64,000 nt of DNA from CAIXSC01 sp046349935. Its GTDB lineage: Bacteria; Planctomycetota; Planctomycetia; Pirellulales; Pirellulaceae. The first letter of the stretch is position 1, and the number at the start of each line of letters is the position of its first letter. The notes under the pieces were generated by a model. The model did not search any database. It saw nothing but the letters and a program-made list of their open reading frames with translations, and had not been told where the DNA came from. Position numbers and translations under genes: made by a program. This document shows positions 33,848-42,735 of this stretch, in pieces. Where the stretch lies: positions 1-64,000 of the forward strand of contig JAXMBK010000007.1 in the NCBI GenBank assembly GCA_046349935.1, written 5' to 3'.

Positions 33848-36800
33848 ATGAATCGCCGAGGCCAGAAAAATCGCCGTCTCTCCCGTCGACTTTCGTCACG
33901 GCAGGGGCGTCCCCGCCCCCGATTCACTCCTCGCTTGGAAGCGCTGGAGTCGCGACAGGTGATGGCGGGCAACTTGACGCTCAACTCCTTGGCCTTCGTC
34001 GACGTCGACAACAACCCCATCCCAGCGCCGCTCGCAGGCGAACAGATCCACCTGCAGGTGAACTGGACCGCGACCGACGTCCCGCTCACCGAGTCCTACC
34101 GGCTGCAGCTCACCGATTCCACCGCCGGCGTACGGTCGATCGTCCTCAATTCGAACTTCTTCAGCGGCAACGGCAACGGCGTTTTTTCGCGGACGCTCAC
34201 CTTCGAAGGTTGGTACGCCGCGCCTGGCGACCGGCACGTCGAAGTCGTGATCGACTCCACCTCGCTCGTGGATGAGTTCAACGAGGGGGACAATAAGGTC
34301 TCGCTGAACTACAAGGCCGCCGAAGTCACGACGCTCCCGCAAAAGTTCCTCCAGCCGCTTGCCGGCCAACAAAACGTCGACTGGGCGGTGGTCAATTACA
34401 CCGACCTCGATCCGCGCGTCGACGACGGCGTGAACCCGCCCGAGTATCGCGATTACGCCTGCGACGACGGGCTGCTGCCGGCCCGTTTCAAGTGCGGGCC
34501 GGTGACTGAGGATCAATTCTCGGGGCTGGAGATTCAACTGCCCAACTACGCGTCGATGGACGCGGGACACGCGGTGTATGCCGTGGCGGGCGGCGTCGTC
34601 ACTAAGCGGTTGGACGGCTTCGTCATGGATGGGGCGAGTGCGGGCGACGACGCAGGGACGTCGATCGCGGCGCTCGGCGACGTCAACGGCGACGGACTTA
34701 ACGACCTCTTGATCTCTGCTCCCGGAGTCGATGCCGACCCGGACAACCCCGAGGATGAAGGCGCCGCCTACGTCGTTTATGGACGCCCGGGCGGCTTCCC
34801 CGAAGGCTTGTCGCTCGCCGACCTGCTCCCCGACAACTTCGGCGACGGTTCGCGCGGGTTCATCCTCCGCGGCGTCGATCCGTTCGACAATCTGGGGACG
34901 GTCGCGGTCGCCGCCGGCGATTTCAACGGCGACGGACGTTCCGACTTCGCCATCGGCGCCCCTAACGCCGCCACGAATGGCACGCAGGCCGGCGCCGTCT
35001 ATGTGATCTTCGGACGCGATGGCAATTTTCCCGCCGAGTTTCCGGTGTCGGATTTGCTCGCTGCCAACGGCGGCGACGGCACGCAAGGACTCGTCCTGAT
35101 CGGGGAAAGCTCCAGCGACCAATTCGGCGCAGCCATCGCCAACGCGGGCGACCTCAACGGCGACGGCCTAACCGACTTGGCGATCGGCGCCCCGCGCGCG
35201 GACGGCAATGGCTTCTTCACGTTTCAAGTCGGCCGCACCTACGTCGTCTATGGTTCGACCGACCCCATGCCGCCGCAATTCAACATTGCAGCCTTGTTTC
35301 CGACGGGAGTCGGCGGGTTGGGCGGGTTCTTCATCAACGGGGAATCGCCGTTCGATGCCGCCGGCAGTGCCTTGGCAGGCGTGCATGACGTCAACGGCGA
35401 CGGCGCCGACGACCTGTTGATCGGCGCCCCGCAAGCGGGCGTCAACTCCCGCGGCGCAGCCTACATCGTCTACGGCCACACCGCCACTCAGGAAGCGACG
35501 GATCCGTTCGGCGTGAATCTCGACTTGGCCGATTTACGCGAGGCCAATGGCGGCGACGCCACCGTCGGCATCGTCCTCGACGGCGCCGACGATTTCGGTA
35601 ATTTCGGCGACGTCGTCGCGGGACTCGGCGACTTCGACGGCGATGGGCTCCCCGACTACGCCATCGGCGCTCCCTTCGCCGACGGCCTCTTCGCCAATAC
35701 GGGCGCCGCTTACATCGTCTACGGCGACAGCGGCGTGACGACGCCCGAACGGCAGATTGACTTCTTGTTGCCGATTTTCGGCGGCGATGGCTCGCAGGGC
35801 TTCGTCGTCCGCGGTCAGAATGCGGGCGACCAAGTCGGCTCGGCCATCGCGGCGATCGGCGACATCAACGGCGACGGCGAAACCGACTTGGCGGTCGGCG
35901 CGCCCGGCTTCGACGTCAATGGCCTCGCTTACGGCGCCGTCTTCGTCGTCTTCGGTTCTTCCGTCCCGCTCCCCGCGACCGTCGACGTGAATCTGCTGGG
36001 CAAAGCAGGCGGCAGCGGCGGTTTCCGACTCACGGGCCCCGAGGCCGGTTCGGGCGTCGGTCGCTCGCTAGCCGCTCCCGGAAACCTCAACGGCGTCGGC
36101 CCCGACGACTTCCTGATCGGCGCACCGCAAGCCGGCGTCGGCGGACAGGTGTTCGGCGTCAACGGCCGCACCACCCCCTTCCGATCGGAACTCAATCTGG
36201 CCCTCGTCAATGCGGTCGATTCCGTCGAAGTCGATCACGGCAACGGCTGGGTCACGATCTATTCGCACTTAGAGCCGTCGTCGATCGCCGTGCAACCGGG
36301 CGACGTCATCCCGCTCGGTTCGATCCTCGGCATGGTCGGCACGCGCGGCAGCGACGGCGCACGCTTGCTGTTCCAAGTGGAACACAACGAGAGCCCCGTC
36401 GAGACCTACCTCGCTCCGACCACCTACTGGGCCCAGCCGCTGCAGTATCAAGGTCAATCCGATCGCTCGGTGCTCGACTCGGGCGTCACCAATCTCGACC
36501 CGACCGCCGACCTGCTCGAACGGCCGTCGGACATCACGCGCATCCACCCGACCTACCAGGGTTCGCTCTACTTTTGGTACGACATTTCGCATCTCAACCC
36601 GAACGACGAATACCAAGTGATCTGGTATCGGCCCGACGGAACGCCGCTGCGCGAAGCGTACACCTGCATGTTCCCGAAGAACGTGCCGCTGTTCAACCCG
36701 TTCTGCAACGCCATCGACGCCTCGCCCGTCCACATGGGCGTGGGACTCGAAAGCCTCCAGCAAGACTGGAAGAAGTATGTCGGCCAGTGGCAGGTGATCT

Positions 36801-39800
36801 TGTACGTCAACGGTCAAGCCCGCGTCCGCGAGACGTTCGACGTCGCCTCGTCGCCGATCGAGCCGGAGATCCGGATGGAGTACGGACCGGAAGCGGTCGG
36901 CAATCCGGTATTGTTGTCGGGGCGTTCGACCCCCATCGACTTCGGCGTCTCGGCCGTCGGCGAGCCTGCGCCGACGCAAGACTTCGTCATTGAAAACCAC
37001 GGGTCGACGGCCCTGCATCTCTCGAACGTCGTCATCCCGCCCGGGTTCCGCCTCACGACGCCGTTCCCATCCATCGTGAATGTCGACTCGCGCGTGCGTT
37101 TCACGGTCGCCATGGACGTCGACGTCCCGGGTGATAAGTTCGGCGAGATCCTGTTCCAGACCGACGACGCCGACGAATCAACGTATCGTTTCCTCGTGTC
37201 CGGCGAAGTGCGCGGGAACTTACCGGTCGGCAGCCCCGTGTTGGACTTGCCCGGTCCCGCGTTGGCCTACCAGTGGCTGCAACCGCCGCAAGTGATCGAC
37301 GACCAAGCTCGCTTGGCCGATTCCAACTCCAGCCTCTTCGAAAACGGGCGTCTGACCGTGTCGTTCGCCGCGGGCGGAGCGGCCGGCGATCGCTTGGGCA
37401 TTCAAGATCAAGGGACCGGCGGCGGCCAGATCAGCATCCTCGGCAACTCCGTGCTCTACTCGGGCGTCGCCATGGGGACCTACTCGGGCGGCGCCAGCGG
37501 CAATCCGCTGGTCGTCGTGTTCAACGATCAAGCGACGGCGCCGGCCGTCGAGGCGCTGGTGCGGAGCATCACCTACGCGAACGTCGACGAGGATGCGGGA
37601 ACGTCGTCGAAGTATGTGCGGTTCCAAGTCACCGACGACGTGGGCAACGTGGGGAACGATCAGTTCAAACGCATCGTCCCCGGTCCGTCCAACCTCAATC
37701 AGCCGCCGTCCATCGCGTCGCTCATCACGCTCCCGGGCCAAATCATTCAACCGGCGGACATCACGTTTCAGGCCAATGGCGTGATCGATCCCGACGGCGT
37801 CGTGGCGACGGTGAATTTTTACGTCGAGTCGAACAATTTGCTGGGGCTGCAAACCGGTCCCGGCGGCGATACGCTCGTGGGAACCGACGTCAACGGCGTC
37901 GATGGCTGGTCGACGACCTTCTCCAGTTCCACGATCGCACCGGGCTCCAAGACCGGCTACGCCGTGGCGCAGGACAATCTGCTGGCCGATAGCGTTCCCG
38001 TGTCGGTCGGCTTCACGGTGCTGGCGCCGAACCAAAAGCCCTCGATCGTGTTCTTGAGCGCCAATCCGGGACAGGTCGTGCCGCCGCAAGTCACGACGCT
38101 CACCGCCAACGGCGTCGCCGACGTCGACGGGTTTGTGACGCGCGTCGACTTTTACCGCGAGTCGAACGGCGTGCCCGGATTTCAGGCGGGCGGCGGCGGC
38201 GATCTGCTGCTCGGGGGCGACACGAGTTCGGCTGGCGGCTGGACCTTGAACTACTCCACCAACGGGCTGGCCGAGGGGCTGTACGTGCTGTACGCCCGAG
38301 CGACCGACAACGGCGGGGCGTTCAGCGACCCGGTGGCGACGCAATTGCAGGTGGGACAGCCGCCCCCGACCGGTTCCGTCTTCTACTTGTCCGATCTTTA
38401 TCCCCCGGTCGGCAACGGCACGGGCGGATTCGTCCTCCTCGGCGACGAGCTGGGAGATCAAAGCGGCTACACCATCAGCAGCGCGGGCGATATCAATCGC
38501 GACGGCTTCGACGATCTGCTCATCGGTGCGCCGTTGGCAGACGGCGGCTCGCCCCTGAGAGTGGACGCCGGCGCCAGCTACGTCGTATTCGGCCAAAGCA
38601 GCGGCTTCAGCGGGTCGATCGACCTGGGAACGCTCGACGGCGTCAACGGCTTCCGGATTCTCGGCGCCAATGCGGGCGATATGGCCGGATATGTCTCGGC
38701 CGCCGGCGACGTCAACGGCGACGGACTGGGCGACTTGCTGATCGGCGCACCGGGCTTGGATGTCGGCGGCACGGCCGACATGGGCGCCGCGTACGTGGTG
38801 TTCGGCCGCACTTCGGGATTCGGCGCCCAGTTCGACTTGTCGACGATCAACGGCGTCAACGGCTTCCGGCTCGACGGCATCCAAGGCGACGATCTGACGG
38901 GGCTGAGCGTCAGCGGCGCGGGAGACTTCAACGGCGATGGTTACGCCGACGTCCTGGTCGGTTCGCGCATGGCCGACGGCGTCAGTCCCATTCGCACCGA
39001 CTCGGGGGCCGCGTACCTCGTCTTCGGCAAGGCCGCAGGGTTTGCGGCGTCGACCGATTTGGCGGGACTCGATTCTTCCACCGGCGTGCGGATCGAAGGG
39101 GTCAACCCGGTCGACTTCCTCGGCCAGTCGGTCCGCTGGGCGGGCGACGTCAACGGCGACGGTCTGGGCGACATCATCCTCGGCGCCCAAGAAGGGCAAG
39201 TCGGCACGACGGCGGCGCGCGGCGCGGCGTTCGTGATCTTCGGCTCTCAGGCGCCGGTGGTCAGCCCGCTGCTGGTCGATCAACTCAACGGCACAAACGG
39301 CTTCGCGATTCGCGGCCTGAACCTGGACGACTTGCTGGGATTCTCGGTGAGCGGCCTCGGGGACTACAACGGCGACGGATTCGGCGACCTCGTCGTCGGC
39401 GTGCCCAACGCCGATCCGGGGTCCACGCCGCGCGACAACGCCGGGTCCGCGTACGTCATCTTCGGCGCTCAGGGACCGTTTGCGTCGCAGTTCGACCTCA
39501 CGTCGCTGGGCGGCGGCAATGGGTTCCGAGTGGATGGAATTCGCGCGGGCGATGCACTGGGGATTTCGGTCGGAGCGGCCGGAGATGTGAACGGCGATGG
39601 GTATGCCGACGCATTGTTGGGAGCGTTCCGAGCTTCCACGGGCTCGCCGGCGCGAGCGGAAGCCGGCGAGACGTACGTGCTGTTCGGCAGCAATGTGAAC
39701 ACGAACCCCGTGTTTGATTTGTCGAGTCTCAATGGACTGAATGGCTTCCGTTTGGAAGGCGTGTTGCCAGGGGATCAATCGGGTTGGTCGGTGGCCGGCG

Positions 39801-40939
39801 CGGGCGACGTCAACGGCGACGGGTTCGACGATCTGGCGATCGGCGCGCCGGCGGCTGGGGGCGGTGGAACCAGCTACGTCTTCTTTGGCCGCGACTTTAC
39901 GGGGACGACGACGCAAGCGGGCGGCGCGACCGCCGATGCACTGACCGGATCGCTGCTGGCCGACATCTTGAATGGACGTCAGTCGAACGATGAATTGGCG
40001 GGGAAGGGCGGAGTCGACGTCTTGATCGGCGGCCAAGGGGACGACGTCCTGGGCATCGGCGACGGCAACTTCCGCCTGCTCGACGGCGGCCGCGGACTCG
40101 ATACGGTCCGCGTCGACGGGGCCGGAGTGACGATCGACTTGACCGGCTTGTCGGATTACCGGATGACGGGCATTGAGCGGATTGATTTGCGCGGGACGGG
40201 CGACAACACGCTGATCCTCGACCTGCAAGAAGTGCTCAATTTGTCGGACACCTCCAATCAATTGATCGTGTACCGCAACGAAGGGGACGCCGTCGACATC
40301 GGCGCGGGCTGGTCGCTCGCCTCGTTGGCCACGATCGATAGCGCGACGTTCTACGACTTCCGGCAGGGATCGGCGCAGTTGCTGTTGCAAGCGGTCCGCG
40401 AGGGGACGCCTTGGCAGAACCCGGCGAACCCGATGGATGTGAACAACAACGGCGGCGCGACCCCGGTGACGCCGCTCGATGCGCTGTTGATCATCACGCT
40501 GTTGAATTCGGGATTGTTGGGGAACAATCCGTTGCCGAATCCGCCGACCGCCGATTTTGCTCCGCCGCCGTACGGCGGATCGTTCTTCTACGACGTGAAC
40601 GGCGACGGCTACGCCACGCCGCTCGACCCATTGATCGTCATCAACTTCCTGAATCAGGGCGGCGGGGAAGGGGACGGCGAATCGCCCGAGTCGAACCTTG
40701 CCGGGACCGCAGCGAGCGTCCCGTGGACGTCGACGTCGTCTGTCCCTGATGCAACGCGGCGCGCGGATGATTCGCCGTCGGCGACTTCGCCGAGCATCTC
40801 GCGTCCCATAACGTCGGCGTTATGGACTGACGCCGCTTGGCTTGACGACGCTGAAGCGGACGCCGCGGACGAATTGACCGAGTTCACGGTCGCCGCCGAT
40901 TCCGAACCAGCCGACGACATCTTCGCCGCCTGGCCGTAG
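33848..40939 (+). CDS. Giant exported adhesin-like protein: nested FG-GAP propeller, M23-like fold, Ig-like, RTX and dockerin-like ends
   Basis: This 2363-residue protein opens with a basic stretch and RFTPRLEALESRQVMAGNL, the LExLExR motif seen at the N-terminus of planctomycete exported giants. The domain order is: a CARDB-like domain; the first part of an M23-like domain (GHAVYAVAGGVVTKR, residue ~240); seven FG-GAP blades (GDVNGDGLNDLLISAPG type); the rest of the M23-like domain (VEVDHGNGWVTIYSHL, residue ~791); a choice-of-anchor D-like domain; two Ig-like repeats (PPSIASLITLPGQII, KPSIVFLSANPGQVV); a second set of seven FG-GAP blades; RTX-like GGQGDDVLG repeats; and two dockerin-like calcium loops (DVNNNGGATPVTPLDAL, DVNGDGYATPLDPL). 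The M23 metal ligands are largely lost. I chose the ATG at 33848 because conserved features begin there; a start at 33680 is open but unlikely. Confidence 0.88.
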   Translation: MNRRGQKNRRLSRRLSSRQGRPRPRFTPRLEALESRQVMAGNLTLNSLAFVDVDNNPIPAPLAGEQIHLQVNWTATDVPLTESYRLQLTDSTAGVRSIVLNSNFFSGNGNGVFSRTLTFEGWYAAPGDRHVEVVIDSTSLVDEFNEGDNKVSLNYKAAEVTTLPQKFLQPLAGQQNVDWAVVNYTDLDPRVDDGVNPPEYRDYACDDGLLPARFKCGPVTEDQFSGLEIQLPNYASMDAGHAVYAVAGGVVTKRLDGFVMDGASAGDDAGTSIAALGDVNGDGLNDLLISAPGVDADPDNPEDEGAAYVVYGRPGGFPEGLSLADLLPDNFGDGSRGFILRGVDPFDNLGTVAVAAGDFNGDGRSDFAIGAPNAATNGTQAGAVYVIFGRDGNFPAEFPVSDLLAANGGDGTQGLVLIGESSSDQFGAAIANAGDLNGDGLTDLAIGAPRADGNGFFTFQVGRTYVVYGSTDPMPPQFNIAALFPTGVGGLGGFFINGESPFDAAGSALAGVHDVNGDGADDLLIGAPQAGVNSRGAAYIVYGHTATQEATDPFGVNLDLADLREANGGDATVGIVLDGADDFGNFGDVVAGLGDFDGDGLPDYAIGAPFADGLFANTGAAYIVYGDSGVTTPERQIDFLLPIFGGDGSQGFVVRGQNAGDQVGSAIAAIGDINGDGETDLAVGAPGFDVNGLAYGAVFVVFGSSVPLPATVDVNLLGKAGGSGGFRLTGPEAGSGVGRSLAAPGNLNGVGPDDFLIGAPQAGVGGQVFGVNGRTTPFRSELNLALVNAVDSVEVDHGNGWVTIYSHLEPSSIAVQPGDVIPLGSILGMVGTRGSDGARLLFQVEHNESPVETYLAPTTYWAQPLQYQGQSDRSVLDSGVTNLDPTADLLERPSDITRIHPTYQGSLYFWYDISHLNPNDEYQVIWYRPDGTPLREAYTCMFPKNVPLFNPFCNAIDASPVHMGVGLESLQQDWKKYVGQWQVILYVNGQARVRETFDVASSPIEPEIRMEYGPEAVGNPVLLSGRSTPIDFGVSAVGEPAPTQDFVIENHGSTALHLSNVVIPPGFRLTTPFPSIVNVDSRVRFTVAMDVDVPGDKFGEILFQTDDADESTYRFLVSGEVRGNLPVGSPVLDLPGPALAYQWLQPPQVIDDQARLADSNSSLFENGRLTVSFAAGGAAGDRLGIQDQGTGGGQISILGNSVLYSGVAMGTYSGGASGNPLVVVFNDQATAPAVEALVRSITYANVDEDAGTSSKYVRFQVTDDVGNVGNDQFKRIVPGPSNLNQPPSIASLITLPGQIIQPADITFQANGVIDPDGVVATVNFYVESNNLLGLQTGPGGDTLVGTDVNGVDGWSTTFSSSTIAPGSKTGYAVAQDNLLADSVPVSVGFTVLAPNQKPSIVFLSANPGQVVPPQVTTLTANGVADVDGFVTRVDFYRESNGVPGFQAGGGGDLLLGGDTSSAGGWTLNYSTNGLAEGLYVLYARATDNGGAFSDPVATQLQVGQPPPTGSVFYLSDLYPPVGNGTGGFVLLGDELGDQSGYTISSAGDINRDGFDDLLIGAPLADGGSPLRVDAGASYVVFGQSSGFSGSIDLGTLDGVNGFRILGANAGDMAGYVSAAGDVNGDGLGDLLIGAPGLDVGGTADMGAAYVVFGRTSGFGAQFDLSTINGVNGFRLDGIQGDDLTGLSVSGAGDFNGDGYADVLVGSRMADGVSPIRTDSGAAYLVFGKAAGFAASTDLAGLDSSTGVRIEGVNPVDFLGQSVRWAGDVNGDGLGDIILGAQEGQVGTTAARGAAFVIFGSQAPVVSPLLVDQLNGTNGFAIRGLNLDDLLGFSVSGLGDYNGDGFGDLVVGVPNADPGSTPRDNAGSAYVIFGAQGPFASQFDLTSLGGGNGFRVDGIRAGDALGISVGAAGDVNGDGYADALLGAFRASTGSPARAEAGETYVLFGSNVNTNPVFDLSSLNGLNGFRLEGVLPGDQSGWSVAGAGDVNGDGFDDLAIGAPAAGGGGTSYVFFGRDFTGTTTQAGGATADALTGSLLADILNGRQSNDELAGKGGVDVLIGGQGDDVLGIGDGNFRLLDGGRGLDTVRVDGAGVTIDLTGLSDYRMTGIERIDLRGTGDNTLILDLQEVLNLSDTSNQLIVYRNEGDAVDIGAGWSLASLATIDSATFYDFRQGSAQLLLQAVREGTPWQNPANPMDVNNNGGATPVTPLDALLIITLLNSGLLGNNPLPNPPTADFAPPPYGGSFFYDVNGDGYATPLDPLIVINFLNQGGGEGDGESPESNLAGTAASVPWTSTSSVPDATRRADDSPSATSPSISRPITSALWTDAAWLDDAEADAADELTEFTVAADSEPADDIFAAWP

Positions 40940-40944
40940 GCCAA

Positions 40945-41698
40945 GTAGGGTGGGCCAAGCGCAGTGCGGGCCCACCATTGCAGCCAAGTAGGGTGGGCCA
41001 AGCGCAGCGCGGGCCCACCATTGCAGCCAAGTCGGGTGGGCCAAGCGCAGCGCGGGCCCACCATTGCAGCCAACTAGGGTGGGCCAAGCACAGCGCGGGC
41101 CCACCATTGCAGCCAAGTAGGGTGGGCCAAGCACTGCCGGGCCCACCATTGCAACCAACTAGGGTGGGCCAAGCACAGCGCGGGCCCACCATTGCGGCCA
41201 ACTAGGGTGGGCCAAGCACAGCGCGGGCCCACCATTGCAGCCAAGTAGGGTGGGCCAAGCGCCGCGGGCCCCTACATTGCAACCGAATGCAGGTGGGCCA
41301 AGCGCAGTGCGGGCCCACCATTGCAACCAAGTAGGGTGGGCCAAGCACGGCGGGCCCACCATTGCAGCCAAGTAGGGTGGGCCAAGCGCGTGCGGGCCCA
41401 CCATTGCAGCCAAGTAGGGTGGGCCAAGCACGGCGGGCCCACCAGTGCAGCCAAGTAGGGTGGGCCAAGCAGTGCGGGCCCACCATTGCAGCCAAGTAGG
41501 GTGGGCCAAGCGCCGCCGGGCCCACCATTGCAACCAACTAGGGTGGGCCAAGCGCATGCGGGCCCACCATTGCAGCCAACTAGGGTGGGCCAAGCCGCGG
41601 GCCCACCATTGCAACCAACTAGGGTGGGCCAAGCGCAGCGCGGGCCCACCATTGCAGCCAACTAGGGTGGGCCAAGCGCAGCGCGGGCCCACCATTGC
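40945..41698. repeat. Tandem array of 18 REP-like palindromic units
   Basis: Eighteen units of 41-43 bp start at 40945, 40988, 41031, 41074, 41117, 41159, 41202, 41245, 41288, 41331, 41372, 41414, 41455, 41496, 41538, 41580, 41619 and 41662. The typical unit is GTAG or CTAG, then GGTGGGCC, a variable 8-12 base centre (AAGCGCAGCGC), GGGCCCACC and the linker ATTGCAGCCAA. The arms pair as a hairpin. Variation is concentrated in the centre. The array begins 6 bases after the stop of the giant protein gene and ends about 120 bases before the RAYT stop. A related palindrome, GTAGGCTGGCGCCAGCC, follows at about 41735. The stretch encodes no protein. Confidence 0.92.
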
Positions 41699-41819
41699 CC
41701 GCCCCCGAGCCCCCCGCAATCCCGAAGCCCCCGTAGGCTGGCGCCAGCCCAGGCGCGCCGAATCCCACCCCGCCCGGCGCGGGCCCAACGACCTTGCTGC
41801 GCGGCAACGGCGGGGTTGA

Positions 41820-42374
41820 TTATTCGCCCCATTCGGGGGCGTGCCAGTTGGGAGCAGGATCGATGTCGCCCCACTCTGGCGTGTATTCGCCGGCGGCGAC
41901 GTAGCGGTGGAATGACGACCACTCCCAATCGCCGACTCGATCCACGAGCCGATGCTTGCGCGGATTCCAATGGATGTAGTCGACGCAGCGTTTCAAATCC
42001 GGCTCGTCGCGCACCGTGTGTTCCCAGTAGCGTTTGTGCCAGATGCCGCGTTGACGTTTCTTCTCGCGCGACGCCGATTGACGCGCTTCGCTTCCGCCCG
42101 CCTGAAGCCACTTGACGGTGAATTCTTCCTTGATGCGCGACCACCGCAGCGGATAGTTCGCGTCTCCTGTGGGCAGCGACCAGACGGTGTGCCAGTGATC
42201 AGGCAAGAGCACGATGGCCACGATCTCGAATCGATGCGTCTCTTGCACCGTCTCCAGCGCTTCGTGCAAACACCGACGTCCCAGTTCGGTAGTCAGAATG
42301 GGCCGCCGACCCTGCGTGACGCACGTGAAGAAATAGGTCCCGCCCGGTACGAACCATCGCCTGTAATTGGGCAT
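41820..42374 (-). CDS. REP-associated tyrosine transposase (RAYT, Y1 HUH family)
   Basis: RAYTs are domesticated relatives of IS200/IS605 transposases that nick REP palindromes in single-stranded DNA. This 184-residue protein begins MPNYRRWFVPGGTYFFTCVT, the typical opening, and has the HUH metal motif as HWH in VLLPDHWHTVWSLP. The catalytic tyrosine is most likely that of KRYWEHTVRDE. YIHWNPRKHRLV and WEWSSFHRYV are further signatures. The ATG at 42374 begins at the conserved N-terminus; the open frame upstream is REP repeat. REP-like palindromes flank the gene on both sides, the arrangement expected for an active or recently active RAYT. Confidence 0.93.
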   Translation of the reverse strand: MPNYRRWFVPGGTYFFTCVTQGRRPILTTELGRRCLHEALETVQETHRFEIVAIVLLPDHWHTVWSLPTGDANYPLRWSRIKEEFTVKWLQAGGSEARQSASREKKRQRGIWHKRYWEHTVRDEPDLKRCVDYIHWNPRKHRLVDRVGDWEWSSFHRYVAAGEYTPEWGDIDPAPNWHAPEWGE

Positions 42375-42443
42375 CAGCGCCTCTCCGGTCGCGTCGTCAT
42401 CGCGAGCGATGAATGTGGCCCAAACATCGGGTGTTGCCAAGTA

Positions 42444-42660
42444 GGGCCCACCACGGCCGCGCACCACCCTCGGTGGGCCCGTGCCGGGCGGGGCAACGTC
42501 GCTCAGGCGGCGCAGCAGCCACCGCGCCCGGCTTGGCGCCACCCTACCGAGCGCGGGCCCACCACGGCCGCGCACCAACCTCGGTGGGCCCGCGCCGGGC
42601 GAGGCCATATCGCTCGAGCGGCGCAGCAGCCATCGCGCCCGGCTTGGCGCCACCCTACGG
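42444..42660. repeat. 111-bp tandem duplication of a REP pair upstream of the RAYT
   Basis: Two copies (42444-42554 and 42555-42660) begin with GGGCCCACCACGGCCGCGCACCA-like sequence and end with GGCTTGGCGCCACCCTAC. Each carries a GGTGGGCC-type and a GTAGGGTGGCGCC-type palindrome around a central GCGGCGCAGCAGCC. A diverged copy is at 50073-50148. The gap between the RAYT and the KAP gene (42375-42735) holds only this. Confidence 0.85.
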
Positions 42661-42735
42661 GGGACCTCGGCGAACTCGGTGACGAAAATGCGTAGGCTGG
42701 TCCAAACTAGAGAGCCGGCTTTCCGTTCACATCGC

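Noticed and set aside
37220..40390. 1056-residue minus-strand frame opposite the giant exported protein
   Set aside because: It mirrors the FG-GAP repeats in the antisense direction and shows no domain. It is a shadow of GC-rich codon bias.
40945..41698. CRISPR array
   Set aside because: The units are head to tail with no unique spacers, the repeat itself is a near-full palindrome, and no cas genes are nearby. A REP-type array fits better.
40820..41819. Long minus-strand reading frames across the repeat array (proteins rich in WLQWWARAALGPPYLAAMVGP)
   Set aside because: They arise because the 42-43 bp period and GC-rich units contain no stop in some phases. They have no ribosome binding site or known fold.
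42375..42653. Upstream extension of the RAYT by 93 residues
   Set aside because: The extension is a translation of REP repeat DNA and lacks family resemblance. The conserved N-terminus begins at the ATG at 42374.
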